Below are positions 43,533-52,519 of a DNA stretch of 64,000 nt, piece after piece (within the stretch, counting starts at the first letter, position 1; each line of letters opens with the position of its first letter). The stretch spans positions 11,369-75,368 of the forward strand of contig NZ_VUKA01000007.1 in the NCBI RefSeq assembly GCF_008386565.1, written 5' to 3'. This DNA is from Teichococcus oryzae (GTDB lineage: Bacteria > Pseudomonadota > Alphaproteobacteria > Acetobacterales > Acetobacteraceae). The notes beneath the pieces are model-generated. The model did no database searches. It was not told the origin of the DNA and was given only the letters and a program-made list of their open reading frames with translations. A program made the position numbers and the translations under genes.

Positions 43533-44135
43533 ATGAGCGCTGACACCGTTATCCATCGCATCGTGCGCCCCGTGGTGAGGCTGATGGCGCCCACCCGCGT
43601 CACGCCGAACCACATCACGACCTTGCGGCTGCTCACCGGCATCGCCGCGGCGGTGGCACTCGGCGCCGGGAACACGGTCTGGCTGATGACCGGCGCGGCG
43701 ATCTTCCTGTTGTCGATGCTGCTGGACCGCGCCGATGGCGAATTGGCGCGACAGACAGGGCAGTCCAGCGTGGGCGGCCATCGTTATGATCTCGCCAGCG
43801 ACTGCTTTTCCAACATCATCGCCTTTATCGGTATCGGCATCGGCCAGATGGAGCGGCTTGGCCTGCTGGCCCTGATGCTGGGCTTCGCCGCGGGCATCGC
43901 CATTGGCGTGCTGTTCTGGCAGTTGCACGTTCTGCGCATCGGGCAGGTGCGCGGCTATCGCCTGGCGCCAGACATTCTGATTGATCCTGATGACCTCCTG
44001 GTCTTCGTCCCGTTGCTGATCTGGGCCGGCGCGACGGTGCCTATGTTGTTCGCGGCGGCGATCGTCACGCCGGTTGCCGCGCTTTGGCTCAGCTTCACCG
44101 GGCTGCGCCGGAAGGACGACGCGCCGGGCCTGTGA
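43533..44135 (+). CDS. CDP-alcohol phosphatidyltransferase
   Basis: A 200-residue membrane enzyme with about five or six helices and a perfect CDP-alcohol transferase motif: Asp-x2-Asp-Gly-x2-Ala-Arg-x8-Gly-x3-Asp-x3-Asp (LDRADGELARQ through RYDLASD, about residues 68-93). It joins a CMP-linked group to an alcohol or lipid. It converges with phnW, so a phosphonate-linked role (transfer of a CMP-activated aminoethylphosphonate to a lipid) is inferred. Phosphatidylglycerol-phosphate or inositol-phosphate synthesis are alternatives. Start ATG 43533, 63 bp after the lyase gene. Confidence 0.9.
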   Translation: MSADTVIHRIVRPVVRLMAPTRVTPNHITTLRLLTGIAAAVALGAGNTVWLMTGAAIFLLSMLLDRADGELARQTGQSSVGGHRYDLASDCFSNIIAFIGIGIGQMERLGLLALMLGFAAGIAIGVLFWQLHVLRIGQVRGYRLAPDILIDPDDLLVFVPLLIWAGATVPMLFAAAIVTPVAALWLSFTGLRRKDDAPGL

Positions 44136-44148
44136 AACCGGGGGGTTC

Positions 44149-45246
44149 TCAAGGACGCAAGAAACGGAGGCTGTCCTCCATGGCGTCCAGCAGCCGCCGG
44201 AAGACGGTTTCGTCGATGGCGCCGATGCAGCCGATGCGGAAGGTGTCCGCCTCGGTGAGCTTGCCCGGATAGATCAGGAACCCGCGCGCCGCCAGCGCAT
44301 CGTAAAGATCCTGGAATTTCGGGGCCGCCTTCGGCAGGTGGAAGGTGGCGATGATGGGTGCCTGCACGGCTCGATCGAGGAACAAGGGAAAGCCGAGCCG
44401 CTTCATGCCGGAGGCCAGGATTTCAAGATTGCGGCAATAGCGCCGCAACCGGGCTTCCGGGCCGCCCTCTTCTTCAAGCCTGCGCAGCGCCACGACAAGG
44501 GCGGCGACAACCTGAACAGGTGGCGTGAAGCGCCATTGCCCGTCCCGCTCGAAGCCGCGCCATTGCGCGTGCAGGTCAAGGCTGAGGGAGGAACTGTTTC
44601 CTTCCGCTGCGGCCAGGGCCGCGCGGTCGATCAAGGCGAACCCGATCCCGGGCACGCCTTCCAGGCATTTGTTGGAGGACGCCATCAAGGCCGTGATCGG
44701 GACGGAAGCCAGATCCACCGGCAGGGCCCCGAAGCTGCTCATGGCATCCAGCAGGAAGTGGCGCCCCGCGCGCGCAACAACAGCCGCGACCTCGGCCAAG
44801 GGATTCAGGATGCCGGTGGTGGTCTCGCAATGCACCATGGCGATGTGGGTCGCGGCGGCATCCGCCCGCAGCGCCTCGGCAAGCTGCGCGGGGTCCACCG
44901 GGTGGTCCTCCGGCCAGCGCAGCACGGCCACCTCGCGCCCCATGCGCCGGGCGATCGTCGCCATGCGCTCCCCATAGGCGCCATTGACCAGCACCAGGAG
45001 GCGATCAGAAGGCTTCAGCAACGTGGCGATCGCGGCCTCGACCACGAAGGTGCCGGAGCCTTGCAGCGGCACGGCGGCATGCGACGCGCCACCCTTCGCG
45101 ATCCCCAGCAGGCGTGCCCGCATTTCCGCCGTCAGCGCGATGAAGCCGGCATCGCGCGAGCCCCAGTCGCGCAGCATCGCCTGGCGGGTCGCCGGGTGGG
45201 TGGTCAATGGGCCCGGGGTCAGAAGTATCTGCGGGTCGGTCATCAT
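44149..45246 (-). CDS. phnW: 2-aminoethylphosphonate-pyruvate transaminase
   Basis: A 365-residue PLP-dependent class V aminotransferase interconverting phosphonoacetaldehyde plus alanine and 2-aminoethylphosphonate plus pyruvate. PhnW features: ILLTPGPLTTHPATRQAMLRDWGSRD, PLQGSGTFVVEAAI, CETTTGILNPL, DAMSSFGALP and the PLP Lys in SSNKCLEGVPGIGF. Beside aepX and aepY it should run in the biosynthetic direction. It begins with ATGATG at 45246, overlapping the stop of the membrane gene ahead by four bases. Confidence 0.93.
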   Translation of the reverse strand: MMTDPQILLTPGPLTTHPATRQAMLRDWGSRDAGFIALTAEMRARLLGIAKGGASHAAVPLQGSGTFVVEAAIATLLKPSDRLLVLVNGAYGERMATIARRMGREVAVLRWPEDHPVDPAQLAEALRADAAATHIAMVHCETTTGILNPLAEVAAVVARAGRHFLLDAMSSFGALPVDLASVPITALMASSNKCLEGVPGIGFALIDRAALAAAEGNSSSLSLDLHAQWRGFERDGQWRFTPPVQVVAALVVALRRLEEEGGPEARLRRYCRNLEILASGMKRLGFPLFLDRAVQAPIIATFHLPKAAPKFQDLYDALAARGFLIYPGKLTEADTFRIGCIGAIDETVFRRLLDAMEDSLRFLRP

Positions 45247-46241
45247 TGGCTCCTGGGCAGGCCTTCCACGGCCGGCTTATCCTGCCCTGCCGCAATGCTC
45301 CACCGCCAAGCGAACAACCCGGGCAGGCCCGCCAGGATGTCCCGCAGGCGCCGGACCAGTGCAAGGGCGATGGCCTGGTCGGGGGGTATGCCGAACAAGG
45401 CGCAGATCAGGACATATCCGCCTTCGTGGATGCCCAGCGCTGCTGGAACAAAGAAGCCGGCGCTGCGGATCGCCTGGCCGAGGCTTTCAATGACCAGCGC
45501 CTCGGCCAGGCTGGCCTCGATGCCCAGGGCGTGCAGTGTGGCCCAGCTTTCCAGAACGCCGATCAGCCAGGACAGGAAATGCCAGGAGCCACTGCGCCAA
45601 AGGCGCGATGGCTGGCGGTACAGGCTGACCACCGCCTCATGAAGCCCGGACAGATCGGCAAGCGATGTCCAGCCAAGCCGCTGCGCGAGCTTCGGCAGGA
45701 AGCGCTCGATCAGCCGGAACAGGCCCAGATACTGGGCGGCGACGAACAGGGCCGCGATCCCGGCGCCGAGCGCGGTGCCCAGCATCGCCCAGTGGACGGT
45801 GGCATTGCCCTGCTCATGCGGAATGGAAAGCAGCACCGCCAGCCCCAGCAGGGAGAACAGGATCTGCGACACCATCTCGGAGCCGAGATCGGCGGCGATG
45901 CTTGCCACCACACGCCGCTTGGCGACCCCCTGCCTGGCCAGAAGCTGTGCGCGCACCAGTTCCCCCGCCGCCTGCACCACCGGCAGCAGCGTGTTCACCG
46001 CATTCCGGATCCAGCGCATCGAGATCAGCCTGAGGGCCGACGGGCGGCGCTCATCGACGATCAGCGGCGCCCAGCCGAAGGCGGAGGCCGCGACCTGCAT
46101 CAGATACAGGGCCACGATGAGGGGCATCCACCAGCCGGCCGCCAGCAGAAGCTGAACGACATGGCCGGGATCGTTCATTCCGATCAAGACGGCGGCGACC
46201 GAAAGCCCGATCAGGAGGCTGAGGATGGTTGACCCTGCCAC
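45243..46241 (-). CDS. Lysylphosphatidylglycerol-synthase-type (flippase-like) membrane protein
   Basis: A 332-residue integral membrane protein with about eight helices, of the LPG synthase TM/UPF0104/HpnL group (ILSLLIGLSVAAVLIGM, MRWIRNAVNTLLPVVQAAGELVRAQLLARQG, SAGFFVPAALGIHEGGYVLICALFGIPPDQAIALALVRRLRD). Members move or bind lipids and hopanoid or phospholipid head groups. The GTG at 46241 is chosen because it starts just after the upstream aepY stop; the longer ATG frame (46340) would overlap aepY by 95 bp. A role in flipping an aminoethylphosphonate lipid is inferred from its position between aepY and phnW. Confidence 0.82.
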   Translation of the reverse strand: MAGSTILSLLIGLSVAAVLIGMNDPGHVVQLLLAAGWWMPLIVALYLMQVAASAFGWAPLIVDERRPSALRLISMRWIRNAVNTLLPVVQAAGELVRAQLLARQGVAKRRVVASIAADLGSEMVSQILFSLLGLAVLLSIPHEQGNATVHWAMLGTALGAGIAALFVAAQYLGLFRLIERFLPKLAQRLGWTSLADLSGLHEAVVSLYRQPSRLWRSGSWHFLSWLIGVLESWATLHALGIEASLAEALVIESLGQAIRSAGFFVPAALGIHEGGYVLICALFGIPPDQAIALALVRRLRDILAGLPGLFAWRWSIAAGQDKPAVEGLPRSQ

Positions 46242-46245
46242 CCGA

Positions 46246-47388
46246 TCAGGCCGGGCCGGCCAGGAATTCGCGGAAGCGGCGTGCAACCTCCTCCGGCCGG
46301 ATGGTGGGTCGCCCGAGCCGCGCCATGGAACCCGGCGCAATCCGCAGGTGGATCAGTGCCGGCCCTTCGCGCAGGCCTTCCCGAAAGGCCTGCGCGAACC
46401 CCTCCAGGCTGTCGCAGGTCGCCGCGTAGCAATATCCGCAGGCCAGTGCGACGGCCGCGAAGTCGACCGAGGCGGAAACGGTCGGCTGCCCGCCGGTCGA
46501 ATCATGCACGCCATTGTCCAGTACGACATGCACGAGGTTCCGTGGCGCCTGCGCCCCGATGGTGGCGAAGCTGCCCAGCTTCATCAGGGCGGCGCCATCG
46601 CCATCCAGCACGATCACGGGCCTGCTGGTGTTCAGGGCGACACCCAGCGCCATGCCGCTGGCGCCACCCATGGAGCCGACCTGATAGAGATGCTGGGGCC
46701 GGTCGGCCAGGGTGAACAATTCCCTCCCGCATTTGCCGGTGGTGGCGATGACCGCCGCCTGCGGCGGAACGATCTCCAGCAGGCGCTGAAGGGCGGCCGC
46801 GCGGGACGGGCGCCCGGAAGCGGCGGCCGCGAAATCGGCGCGCCGCCCCGGGGCCGGCAAGGTGTGGCCGGCGGGCTGCAATGCCGCCTCCGCCACATCC
46901 CCCTGCCGCATCACTAGGGCGAAGGAGGAGCCGGTGGACTCCATGTGGGCCGCGGCGTGCACCAGCGTCACGCCCAACGCTTCCGCCGAGGACGGAAACG
47001 GTTCCTGCCGCAATCCGATCAGCGTCAGCAAGGACTGGGTGATCCTGCCCATGACCTCATGCTGCGGCTCGTCGGGACGGGTCGGCTCGCCGCGCCAGGT
47101 GGTGATGAGAAGGGTGGGAATCCGGAACGGGGCATTGAGGGAGGTCAGGGGATTGACCGCGTTGCCGAGGCCGGAATTCTGGCACATCACGACGGTCCGC
47201 CGCCCAGCCAGCCATGCGCCGGACGCGATGGCCACGGCCTCCCCCTCGCTCGCGGCGCCGATATAGGTGAGAGCGGGCGCCGACAGGACGCCGTTGATCA
47301 GCGGCGTCAGGTAGCTGCAGGGCACGCCGGTGTAGAAATCGAAGCCGGCCTTGTCGGCTTCGGCAATGAATGCATCCGCGGTGATCAT
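46246..47388 (-). CDS. aepY: Phosphonopyruvate decarboxylase
   Basis: A 380-residue thiamine-diphosphate enzyme converting phosphonopyruvate to phosphonoacetaldehyde and CO2, the step that pulls phosphonate synthesis forward. Features: FYTGVPCSYLTPLINGVL, YIGAASEGEAVAIASGAWLAG (active-site Glu region), CQNSGLGNAVNPLTSL, TTGKCGRELFTL, MGGASGMALGVAL and the ThDP motif GDGAALMKLGSFATIG...NLVHVVLDNGVHDSTGGQ. ATG 47388 begins MITADAFIAEADKAGFDF, seven bases after the aepX stop. Confidence 0.95.
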   Translation of the reverse strand: MITADAFIAEADKAGFDFYTGVPCSYLTPLINGVLSAPALTYIGAASEGEAVAIASGAWLAGRRTVVMCQNSGLGNAVNPLTSLNAPFRIPTLLITTWRGEPTRPDEPQHEVMGRITQSLLTLIGLRQEPFPSSAEALGVTLVHAAAHMESTGSSFALVMRQGDVAEAALQPAGHTLPAPGRRADFAAAASGRPSRAAALQRLLEIVPPQAAVIATTGKCGRELFTLADRPQHLYQVGSMGGASGMALGVALNTSRPVIVLDGDGAALMKLGSFATIGAQAPRNLVHVVLDNGVHDSTGGQPTVSASVDFAAVALACGYCYAATCDSLEGFAQAFREGLREGPALIHLRIAPGSMARLGRPTIRPEEVARRFREFLAGPA

Positions 47389-47395
47389 GTCCGCC

Positions 47396-49117
47396 TCAGG
47401 TGAAGTTGCGCGCTTCGGCCAGATCGGCGAGCGTGTCGATATCCAGCCAATGGCCGGTGAAGTATTCAACGCGCACCGGATGCCGGCCGGCCAGCCGCGT
47501 GAGCAGGAGCGGCATGTCGCCGTGATCCAGCACGCCTTCCGCGCGCATCGCCGCCAGTTCCTCCCGCACCCAGGCCGCGCCCCGTGCGCTGAGGCGGATC
47601 AGGCCCATCCATTCACCGCAGAGTTCCTGCAGGGCCACGTCCTGCGCCACCTTTTCAAGATAAGCGGGCCGGTCATCCAGGTAGCTGCCGGAAAACGGCC
47701 GGTCGGCGCGCACCAGGTCCCGCGGGCCGGCTTTCTGCTGCGGAGCCGCCAACGCATCCACCGCGATGACGACGTCCTCCTTGCTGCCGAGCAGGTTGTC
47801 CAGGATGTAGCGCCGGAAAAGAATGTCGCCATAGGCGATCAACGTCTCGCCCTTGATCGCGTGTTCCGCGCAACTCAGGGACCAGGCCTCCCCCGTCTCG
47901 GCGTAGCGGTCATTGTCGATCATGCGCGCGCCTTGCAGGATGACCGCATCCTTCCGGTAGCCACGGACAACGTGGATGTCGTGCACGCCGCTTTCGCGCA
48001 GCGTGCCGGCAAGCCGCCGCAGGAGCGACTGGCCGCGGATGTCGACCATGCATCCCGGCTGTTCCGGCTCGCCGGCGGCACCGCCCGAGGCGGCGAGGAT
48101 GATGGCTCCGACCGCCCGCTTCGCCGGCAGGTAGCGGCGCTCCGCTTCCTCCAGCTCGGCATTGCCGACCAGCCGGAAGATGTCCTGGACCGTGGCGACG
48201 CTGCCTTCGATGCGGATCAGGGATTCATCGCCGCGAATCCTGGCGGCGGTTTCGCGCATCGCGGTGATGGAGCTGCGCAGCAGGTGGTTGGCCCAGATCA
48301 CCGTCGAGATGCCGGCCTGGCGGAACAGGTCGGTGGGCGTCGCGTGATACATGGTGGGCACGATGACCAGGGGCGCGCGATCGCCCCAGCGTTCCGCGAA
48401 GGCGAAGATTTCCTCGGCTGTCGATTTCTTGGAATGGATCAGGATCGCGTCCGCGCCCGCCTCGCGGTAAGCCTCCGCCCGCTGTAGCGCCTCGTCCATG
48501 CTCCGGCCGGAGATCAATGCCTCCACCCGCGCGATCAGCATGAAGTCGGAGTCGGTCTGGCTGTCCTTGCCGGCCTTGATGCGGCCGCAGAACTCCTCCA
48601 GATCGGCCAGGGGCTGTGCATCGCCGATAAAGGAGTTGGTTTTCGGAAAGACCTTGTCCTCGATGCAGACGCCGGCGATGCCGCGCTCGCACAGCTTGCG
48701 GACCAGACGGCGCACATTGTTGAAGTTGCCGTGGCCGGTATCGCCATCCACCAGGATCGGCAATGTCGTGGCGTCCGCCATGTATTCCAGGACATCCAGG
48801 ACCTGGGTCCAGGAAGCCTCGTTGCTGTCCCGCAATCCGAGCGATGCGGAGATGGTGAGGCCCGAGGCCCAGATGCCGCGAAAGCCCGCTTCCTCGACGA
48901 TCTTGGCCGACAGGCCGTCATGGGCTTCCATCAGAAACGAAAGCGCGGAGTTCTCGATCTCGCGCCGCAGGGCGGCAAATCTTGTTGGCGCGGGTTCAGC
49001 CCTGAAAGGGGCGGCGGCATCAGGCGAAAGGGGCGTGTCCTTCAAGGCGCGCTTCCTGCCGGATCGAAAGGGTTTCGCGGCTGCCCTGGCTTCGCTTGCC
49101 AGACCATGAGGCGTCAT
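47396..49117 (-). CDS. aepX: Phosphoenolpyruvate mutase fused to a nucleotidyltransferase-like domain
   Basis: A 573-residue protein. Residues ~45-330 are PEP mutase, which forms the C-P bond of phosphonopyruvate: [37 protein letters not shown], and the diagnostic [11 protein letters not shown] loop, with Mg2+-binding Asp residues. Residues ~340-573 are a sugar-nucleotidyltransferase-type domain ([39 protein letters not shown]). That domain lacks the usual LAAGxGxR loop and the Lys before x-M/L, so catalysis there is uncertain. ATG 49117 is used, with GAAGG four bases upstream. It heads the operon aepX-aepY-membrane protein-phnW. Confidence 0.94.
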   Translation of the reverse strand: MTPHGLASEARAAAKPFRSGRKRALKDTPLSPDAAAPFRAEPAPTRFAALRREIENSALSFLMEAHDGLSAKIVEEAGFRGIWASGLTISASLGLRDSNEASWTQVLDVLEYMADATTLPILVDGDTGHGNFNNVRRLVRKLCERGIAGVCIEDKVFPKTNSFIGDAQPLADLEEFCGRIKAGKDSQTDSDFMLIARVEALISGRSMDEALQRAEAYREAGADAILIHSKKSTAEEIFAFAERWGDRAPLVIVPTMYHATPTDLFRQAGISTVIWANHLLRSSITAMRETAARIRGDESLIRIEGSVATVQDIFRLVGNAELEEAERRYLPAKRAVGAIILAASGGAAGEPEQPGCMVDIRGQSLLRRLAGTLRESGVHDIHVVRGYRKDAVILQGARMIDNDRYAETGEAWSLSCAEHAIKGETLIAYGDILFRRYILDNLLGSKEDVVIAVDALAAPQQKAGPRDLVRADRPFSGSYLDDRPAYLEKVAQDVALQELCGEWMGLIRLSARGAAWVREELAAMRAEGVLDHGDMPLLLTRLAGRHPVRVEYFTGHWLDIDTLADLAEARNFT

Positions 49118-49161
49118 ATTACCTTCATCTCGAATCAAGAACCAAGGCCGGAATAACCAGC

Positions 49162-49947
49162 TTGTCGGTTGCCCCGCAGACCACCGCCATCATTCTCGCA
49201 GCCGGCAGAGGCCGGCGCCTTGGCCGCGAGCACGAGGCGCCGAAGGTTCTGCTGGAATTCGCGGGAATGAGCCTGCTAGGGCGGCACCTCGCCGCCTTGC
49301 AGCGGCACGGCATCGACCGCATCAGCATCACTGTGGGCTACCAGGAGGCGGCGATCATCGCCGAGCTGCGGAGACTCGGCCAACTGGAACGTGTGCACCT
49401 GGTGCGCAACCCCGATTTCACCCGGGGAAGCCTGCTGTCGCTGGCCGTCCAGAACGCGGATCTGCGGAGCGGGCGGCGCATCCTGCTGATGGATGGCGAT
49501 GTTCTTTATGATGACCGCATGATCACCGCCCTGCTGGAAGCGCCGGGCGAGAACATCCTGTTGCTTGACCGTGAGATCGAACCGGGCGACGAGCCCGTGA
49601 AGATCTGCTTTCGCGGCGGCGCCATCGTGGATTTCCGCAAGCTGCCCGAGCGTCCGCATGACTGGTATGGCGAGTCGGTCGGCTTTTTCCGCCTTTCGGC
49701 GGAAATGGCCGGAAGCCTCGCCGCATGCTGCGGAAAGCATGTGGGGCTGGGGCATGTGGACCTGGAATATGAGGAAGCGCTGCGCGACCTCATCCTTGCC
49801 GAGCCAGGCCGCTTCGCGGCGCAGGATGTCACTGGCCTTCCCTGGATCGAGATCGACTTCCCCGCGGATGTCGCGCGCGCCCGCGATGACGTCTTGCGGA
49901 AGCTCCTGCCGCAGGCCCATATCGGAGGGGCTGCGGCTGCGTCCTAG
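49162..49947 (+). CDS. Stand-alone nucleotidyltransferase (CTP-type), phosphonate-linked
   Basis: A 261-residue Rossmann-type nucleotidyltransferase with an intact signature: [29 protein letters not shown] (split LAAGxGxRL...PK), then [14 protein letters not shown] (metal Asp) and [13 protein letters not shown] (second Asp). Related enzymes (PntC-like) make CMP-2-aminoethylphosphonate or CDP-choline. The TTG at 49162 is the likely start because the open frame further upstream would overlap the divergent aepX start. It is divergent from aepX and so belongs with the phosphonate genes. Confidence 0.82.
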   Translation: MSVAPQTTAIILAAGRGRRLGREHEAPKVLLEFAGMSLLGRHLAALQRHGIDRISITVGYQEAAIIAELRRLGQLERVHLVRNPDFTRGSLLSLAVQNADLRSGRRILLMDGDVLYDDRMITALLEAPGENILLLDREIEPGDEPVKICFRGGAIVDFRKLPERPHDWYGESVGFFRLSAEMAGSLAACCGKHVGLGHVDLEYEEALRDLILAEPGRFAAQDVTGLPWIEIDFPADVARARDDVLRKLLPQAHIGGAAAAS

Positions 49948-50020
49948 CGGGCATCCATCCTCCATCGCGGGCATCCGGGAGCATGAGGCGGCGCGGCGAT
50001 TCTCCCCATCTCGTTCCACG

Positions 50021-50797
50021 ATGAGGCCGGCGGGGAATGTCGCTTCCGGGGCCGCGTGGCGGAATTGGCGCCGGGTTGTGCCGATCGCCGCGCTGGCCCT
50101 GCTGCTTGGCGCCTGCGGAACCCGCCAGCCCGCCGGCCCGCCCGTTGCCGGGGACCCGCTGGAAAGCTTCAACCGCGATGTGCTTGACTTCAACATGGCG
50201 GTCGACGACGCGGCGATCCGGCCGGTCGCGATGGGCTATCGGAAGGTGGTGCCGGCAGCGGGGCGGCGGCGGGTCCGCGCCTTCCTGGACAATCTGGATG
50301 AGCCGCGGATCTTCGCCAACCAGTTGCTGCAGTTCCGGCCGCTCGACGCGGGCGAGACGGTGCTGCGCTTTGTCTTCAACTCGACCATTGGCCTTGTCGG
50401 GCTCTACGACGTCGCCGGCGAATGGGGCCTTTCCAGGCATCGCGGCGATCTGGGCCAGACCTTCCATGAATGGGGCGTCGGCGACGGCCCCTATCTGATG
50501 CTGCCAATCCTCGGCCCATCCAATGCGCGGGATCTTGTCGGGTGGATCGGCGATGGCTTCCTGAATCCGGTGAACTGGCTGTTGCCGATCGAGGCCACCC
50601 TGGCCCGTGGCACGGTAGATGGAATCGATGTGCGCGAGCAGAACATCGAGGGGCTGGATGATTTGCGATACGGCTCCCTCGATTTCTATGCCCGGCTGCG
50701 CAGCGTATGGCAGCAGCGCCGCGATGCCGAGCTTGGCCGTGGCGGCAGCTCCCCCGAGGGCTTCGATGTGTTGGAAGACCCTGGCGCGACGCCGTGA
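50021..50797 (+). CDS. MlaA/VacJ-family outer-membrane lipoprotein
   Basis: A 258-residue lipoprotein. The N-terminal signal ends in a lipobox, LLLGAC, about residue 32. The MlaA domain includes DPLESFNRDVLDFNMAVDDAAIRPVAMGYRKVVP, LRFVFNSTIGLVGLYDVA and the amphipathic HEWGVGDGPYLMLPILGPSNARDLVGWIGD. MlaA removes mislocalised phospholipids from the outer leaflet with the MlaFEDBC system, which is absent here. Its position after a lipid head-group cluster may be meaningful. ATG 50021 is chosen because it gives the lipoprotein signal. Confidence 0.92.
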   Translation: MRPAGNVASGAAWRNWRRVVPIAALALLLGACGTRQPAGPPVAGDPLESFNRDVLDFNMAVDDAAIRPVAMGYRKVVPAAGRRRVRAFLDNLDEPRIFANQLLQFRPLDAGETVLRFVFNSTIGLVGLYDVAGEWGLSRHRGDLGQTFHEWGVGDGPYLMLPILGPSNARDLVGWIGDGFLNPVNWLLPIEATLARGTVDGIDVREQNIEGLDDLRYGSLDFYARLRSVWQQRRDAELGRGGSSPEGFDVLEDPGATP

Positions 50798-50863
50798 GGC
50801 GGTGAACCTGCCCGGGCGGCTGCGTTCCGCGGCCGGGTGGCTGCCGCATTCGCCGGCGGGCTT

Positions 50864-50900
50864 GCAAAGAAAAGGGCGGGACCGCCCAGCGGCCCCGCCC
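50864..50900 (-). terminator. Terminator of dctA
   Basis: On the minus strand, GGGCGGG and CCCGCCC (50894-50900 and 50874-50880) enclose a GC-rich inner loop and are followed by TTTTCTTTGC. It lies 27-63 bp beyond the dctA stop at 50927. Confidence 0.75.
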
Positions 50901-50926
50901 CTCCCCGCGCAACATTGGCGGCCGAT

Positions 50927-52264
50927 TCAGCCGGCGGGCTGCATGGCCGCTTCCTGCAGCGGCTGCGGCTCGCCCCGCATGGCCGCGTTCAGCTTCTCGC
51001 GGTCCAGCTCGCCTTCCCAGCGCGCCACAACAATGGTGGCCACCGCGTTGCCGACCAGGTTGGTCAGCGCACGGCATTCGGACATGAAGCGGTCGATGCC
51101 CAGGATCAGCGCCATGCCGGCCACCGGCACCGCCGGCACCACGGACAGCGTCGCCGCCAGGGTGATAAAGCCGGCACCGGTGATGCCCGCCGCGCCCTTG
51201 GAGGACAGCATCGCCACCAGCAGCAGCAGCACCTGGTCCCACAGGCTGAGCTCGATGCCGCAGGCCTGCGCGATGAACAGCGCAGCCATGGTCATGTAGA
51301 TGTTTGTGCCGTCCAGGTTGAAGGAATAGCCTGTCGGCACCACCAGACCGACCACGGACTTCTTGCAGCCGGCACGCTCCATCTTTTCCATCAGGGTTGG
51401 CAAGGCCGCCTCGGAGGAGGAGGTGCCGAGCACCAGCAGCAGCTCCTCCTTGATGTAGCGGATCAGGCTGAAGATCGAGAACCCGTTGTAGCGGGCCACG
51501 GCGCCTAGCACGACCACCACGAACAGCAGCGAGGTCAGGTAGAAGGTCCCGATCAGCAGCGCCAGCGAGGCGATGGAGCCGATGCCGTAGCGCCCGATGG
51601 TGAAGGCCATGGCGCCGAAGGCCCCGATCGGCGCCGCCTTCATCAGGATTTCCACCAGCTTGAACATGCCGGCCGAAAGCGAGTGCAGCACCGTCATGAC
51701 CGGATCGGCTTTCGACCCCACCGAGGCGAGGGCAATGCCCAGCAGCACCGAGAAGAACAACACCTGCAGGATGTCGCCCGAGGCGAAGGCGCTGACCGGC
51801 GAGGTCGGGATGATGTTGAACAGGAAGCCGGTGATGGTGGTTTCGTGCGCCTTGGCGGCGTAGCCCGAGACGGCGCCGGCATCCAGCGTGGCGGGATCGA
51901 TGTCAAGGTCGGCGCCGGGCTGGATGATGTTTCCCGTGATCAGCCCGACAACCAGCGCCAGGCTTGAGAAGGTGAAGAAGTACAGCATGGCCTTGGCGGC
52001 GACACGGCCCACCTTGCCGAGGTCCCGCACACCGGCGATTCCGGTGACCACCGTCAGAAAGATCACGGGGGCGATGATCATCTTCACCAGCTTGATGAAG
52101 GCGTCGCCCAGCGGCTTCATGCTGGCGCCGGTCTCGGGATAGAAGTGGCCGAGCAGGATGCCGACGGTGATCGCGATCAGCACCTGGACATACAGGTGCT
52201 GGTAGAATTTCTTGCGCTTCAGCGGCGGCCCGTTGGCCGCCACGGCCTGGTCCACGAATGCCAT
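50927..52264 (-). CDS. dctA: C4-dicarboxylate/cation symporter DctA
   Basis: A 445-residue inner-membrane symporter of the dicarboxylate/amino acid:cation family, importing succinate, fumarate and malate. Family motifs: [18 protein letters not shown], the re-entrant loop Ser block [44 protein letters not shown] and the second loop [26 protein letters not shown]. It is divergent from dctB-dctD, with a sigma-54 promoter 96-110 bp upstream of the start and two DctD-type sites beyond it, so control by DctBD is strongly suggested. Confidence 0.95.
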   Translation of the reverse strand: MAFVDQAVAANGPPLKRKKFYQHLYVQVLIAITVGILLGHFYPETGASMKPLGDAFIKLVKMIIAPVIFLTVVTGIAGVRDLGKVGRVAAKAMLYFFTFSSLALVVGLITGNIIQPGADLDIDPATLDAGAVSGYAAKAHETTITGFLFNIIPTSPVSAFASGDILQVLFFSVLLGIALASVGSKADPVMTVLHSLSAGMFKLVEILMKAAPIGAFGAMAFTIGRYGIGSIASLALLIGTFYLTSLLFVVVVLGAVARYNGFSIFSLIRYIKEELLLVLGTSSSEAALPTLMEKMERAGCKKSVVGLVVPTGYSFNLDGTNIYMTMAALFIAQACGIELSLWDQVLLLLVAMLSSKGAAGITGAGFITLAATLSVVPAVPVAGMALILGIDRFMSECRALTNLVGNAVATIVVARWEGELDREKLNAAMRGEPQPLQEAAMQPAG

Positions 52265-52359
52265 GGAACGTTTCTCCGAGGGGGCCGGCGGCGCTTGCAG
52301 CCGCCGGCGTCAATCTGCACGGCCGCCGGCGCGGGGTGCGGCGGCGTGCTCGGGAGTTC

Positions 52360-52374
52360 GCAAGGCCCGTGCCA
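52360..52374 (-). promoter_or_regulatory. Sigma-54 promoter of dctA
   Basis: The minus strand reads TGGCACGGGCCTTGC, which matches the -24 (TGGCAC) and -12 (TTGC) elements with correct spacing. The predicted start is near 52348, giving an ~80-nt leader before dctA. It fits activation by the sigma-54-dependent regulator DctD encoded alongside. Confidence 0.88.
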
Positions 52375-52460
52375 GCCGGGATCCCTCGGGGCCGGGCGGC
52401 ATTAACTCTTTGGTCTTATACAGGTTTGCGATGCAGCAAAATGATGGGCCCAGGATGGCC

Positions 52461-52508
52461 TGTGCGGAAAAGCGCACAAATTTCGCCGGATCGGTGCGGG
52501 TTTCCGCC
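52461..52508. promoter_or_regulatory. Two tandem DctD-type upstream activator sites
   Basis: Site 1, TGTGCGGAAAAGCGCACA (52461-52478), has perfect six-base arms. Site 2, GTGCGGGTTTCCGCC (52494-52508), is a weaker match to the same GTGCGG-CCGCAC dyad. Their centres lie about 120 and 153 bp upstream of the predicted dctA start, the usual enhancer distance for sigma-54 systems, and they also sit just before dctB. Confidence 0.75.
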
Positions 52509-52519
52509 AGGGCCATGGC

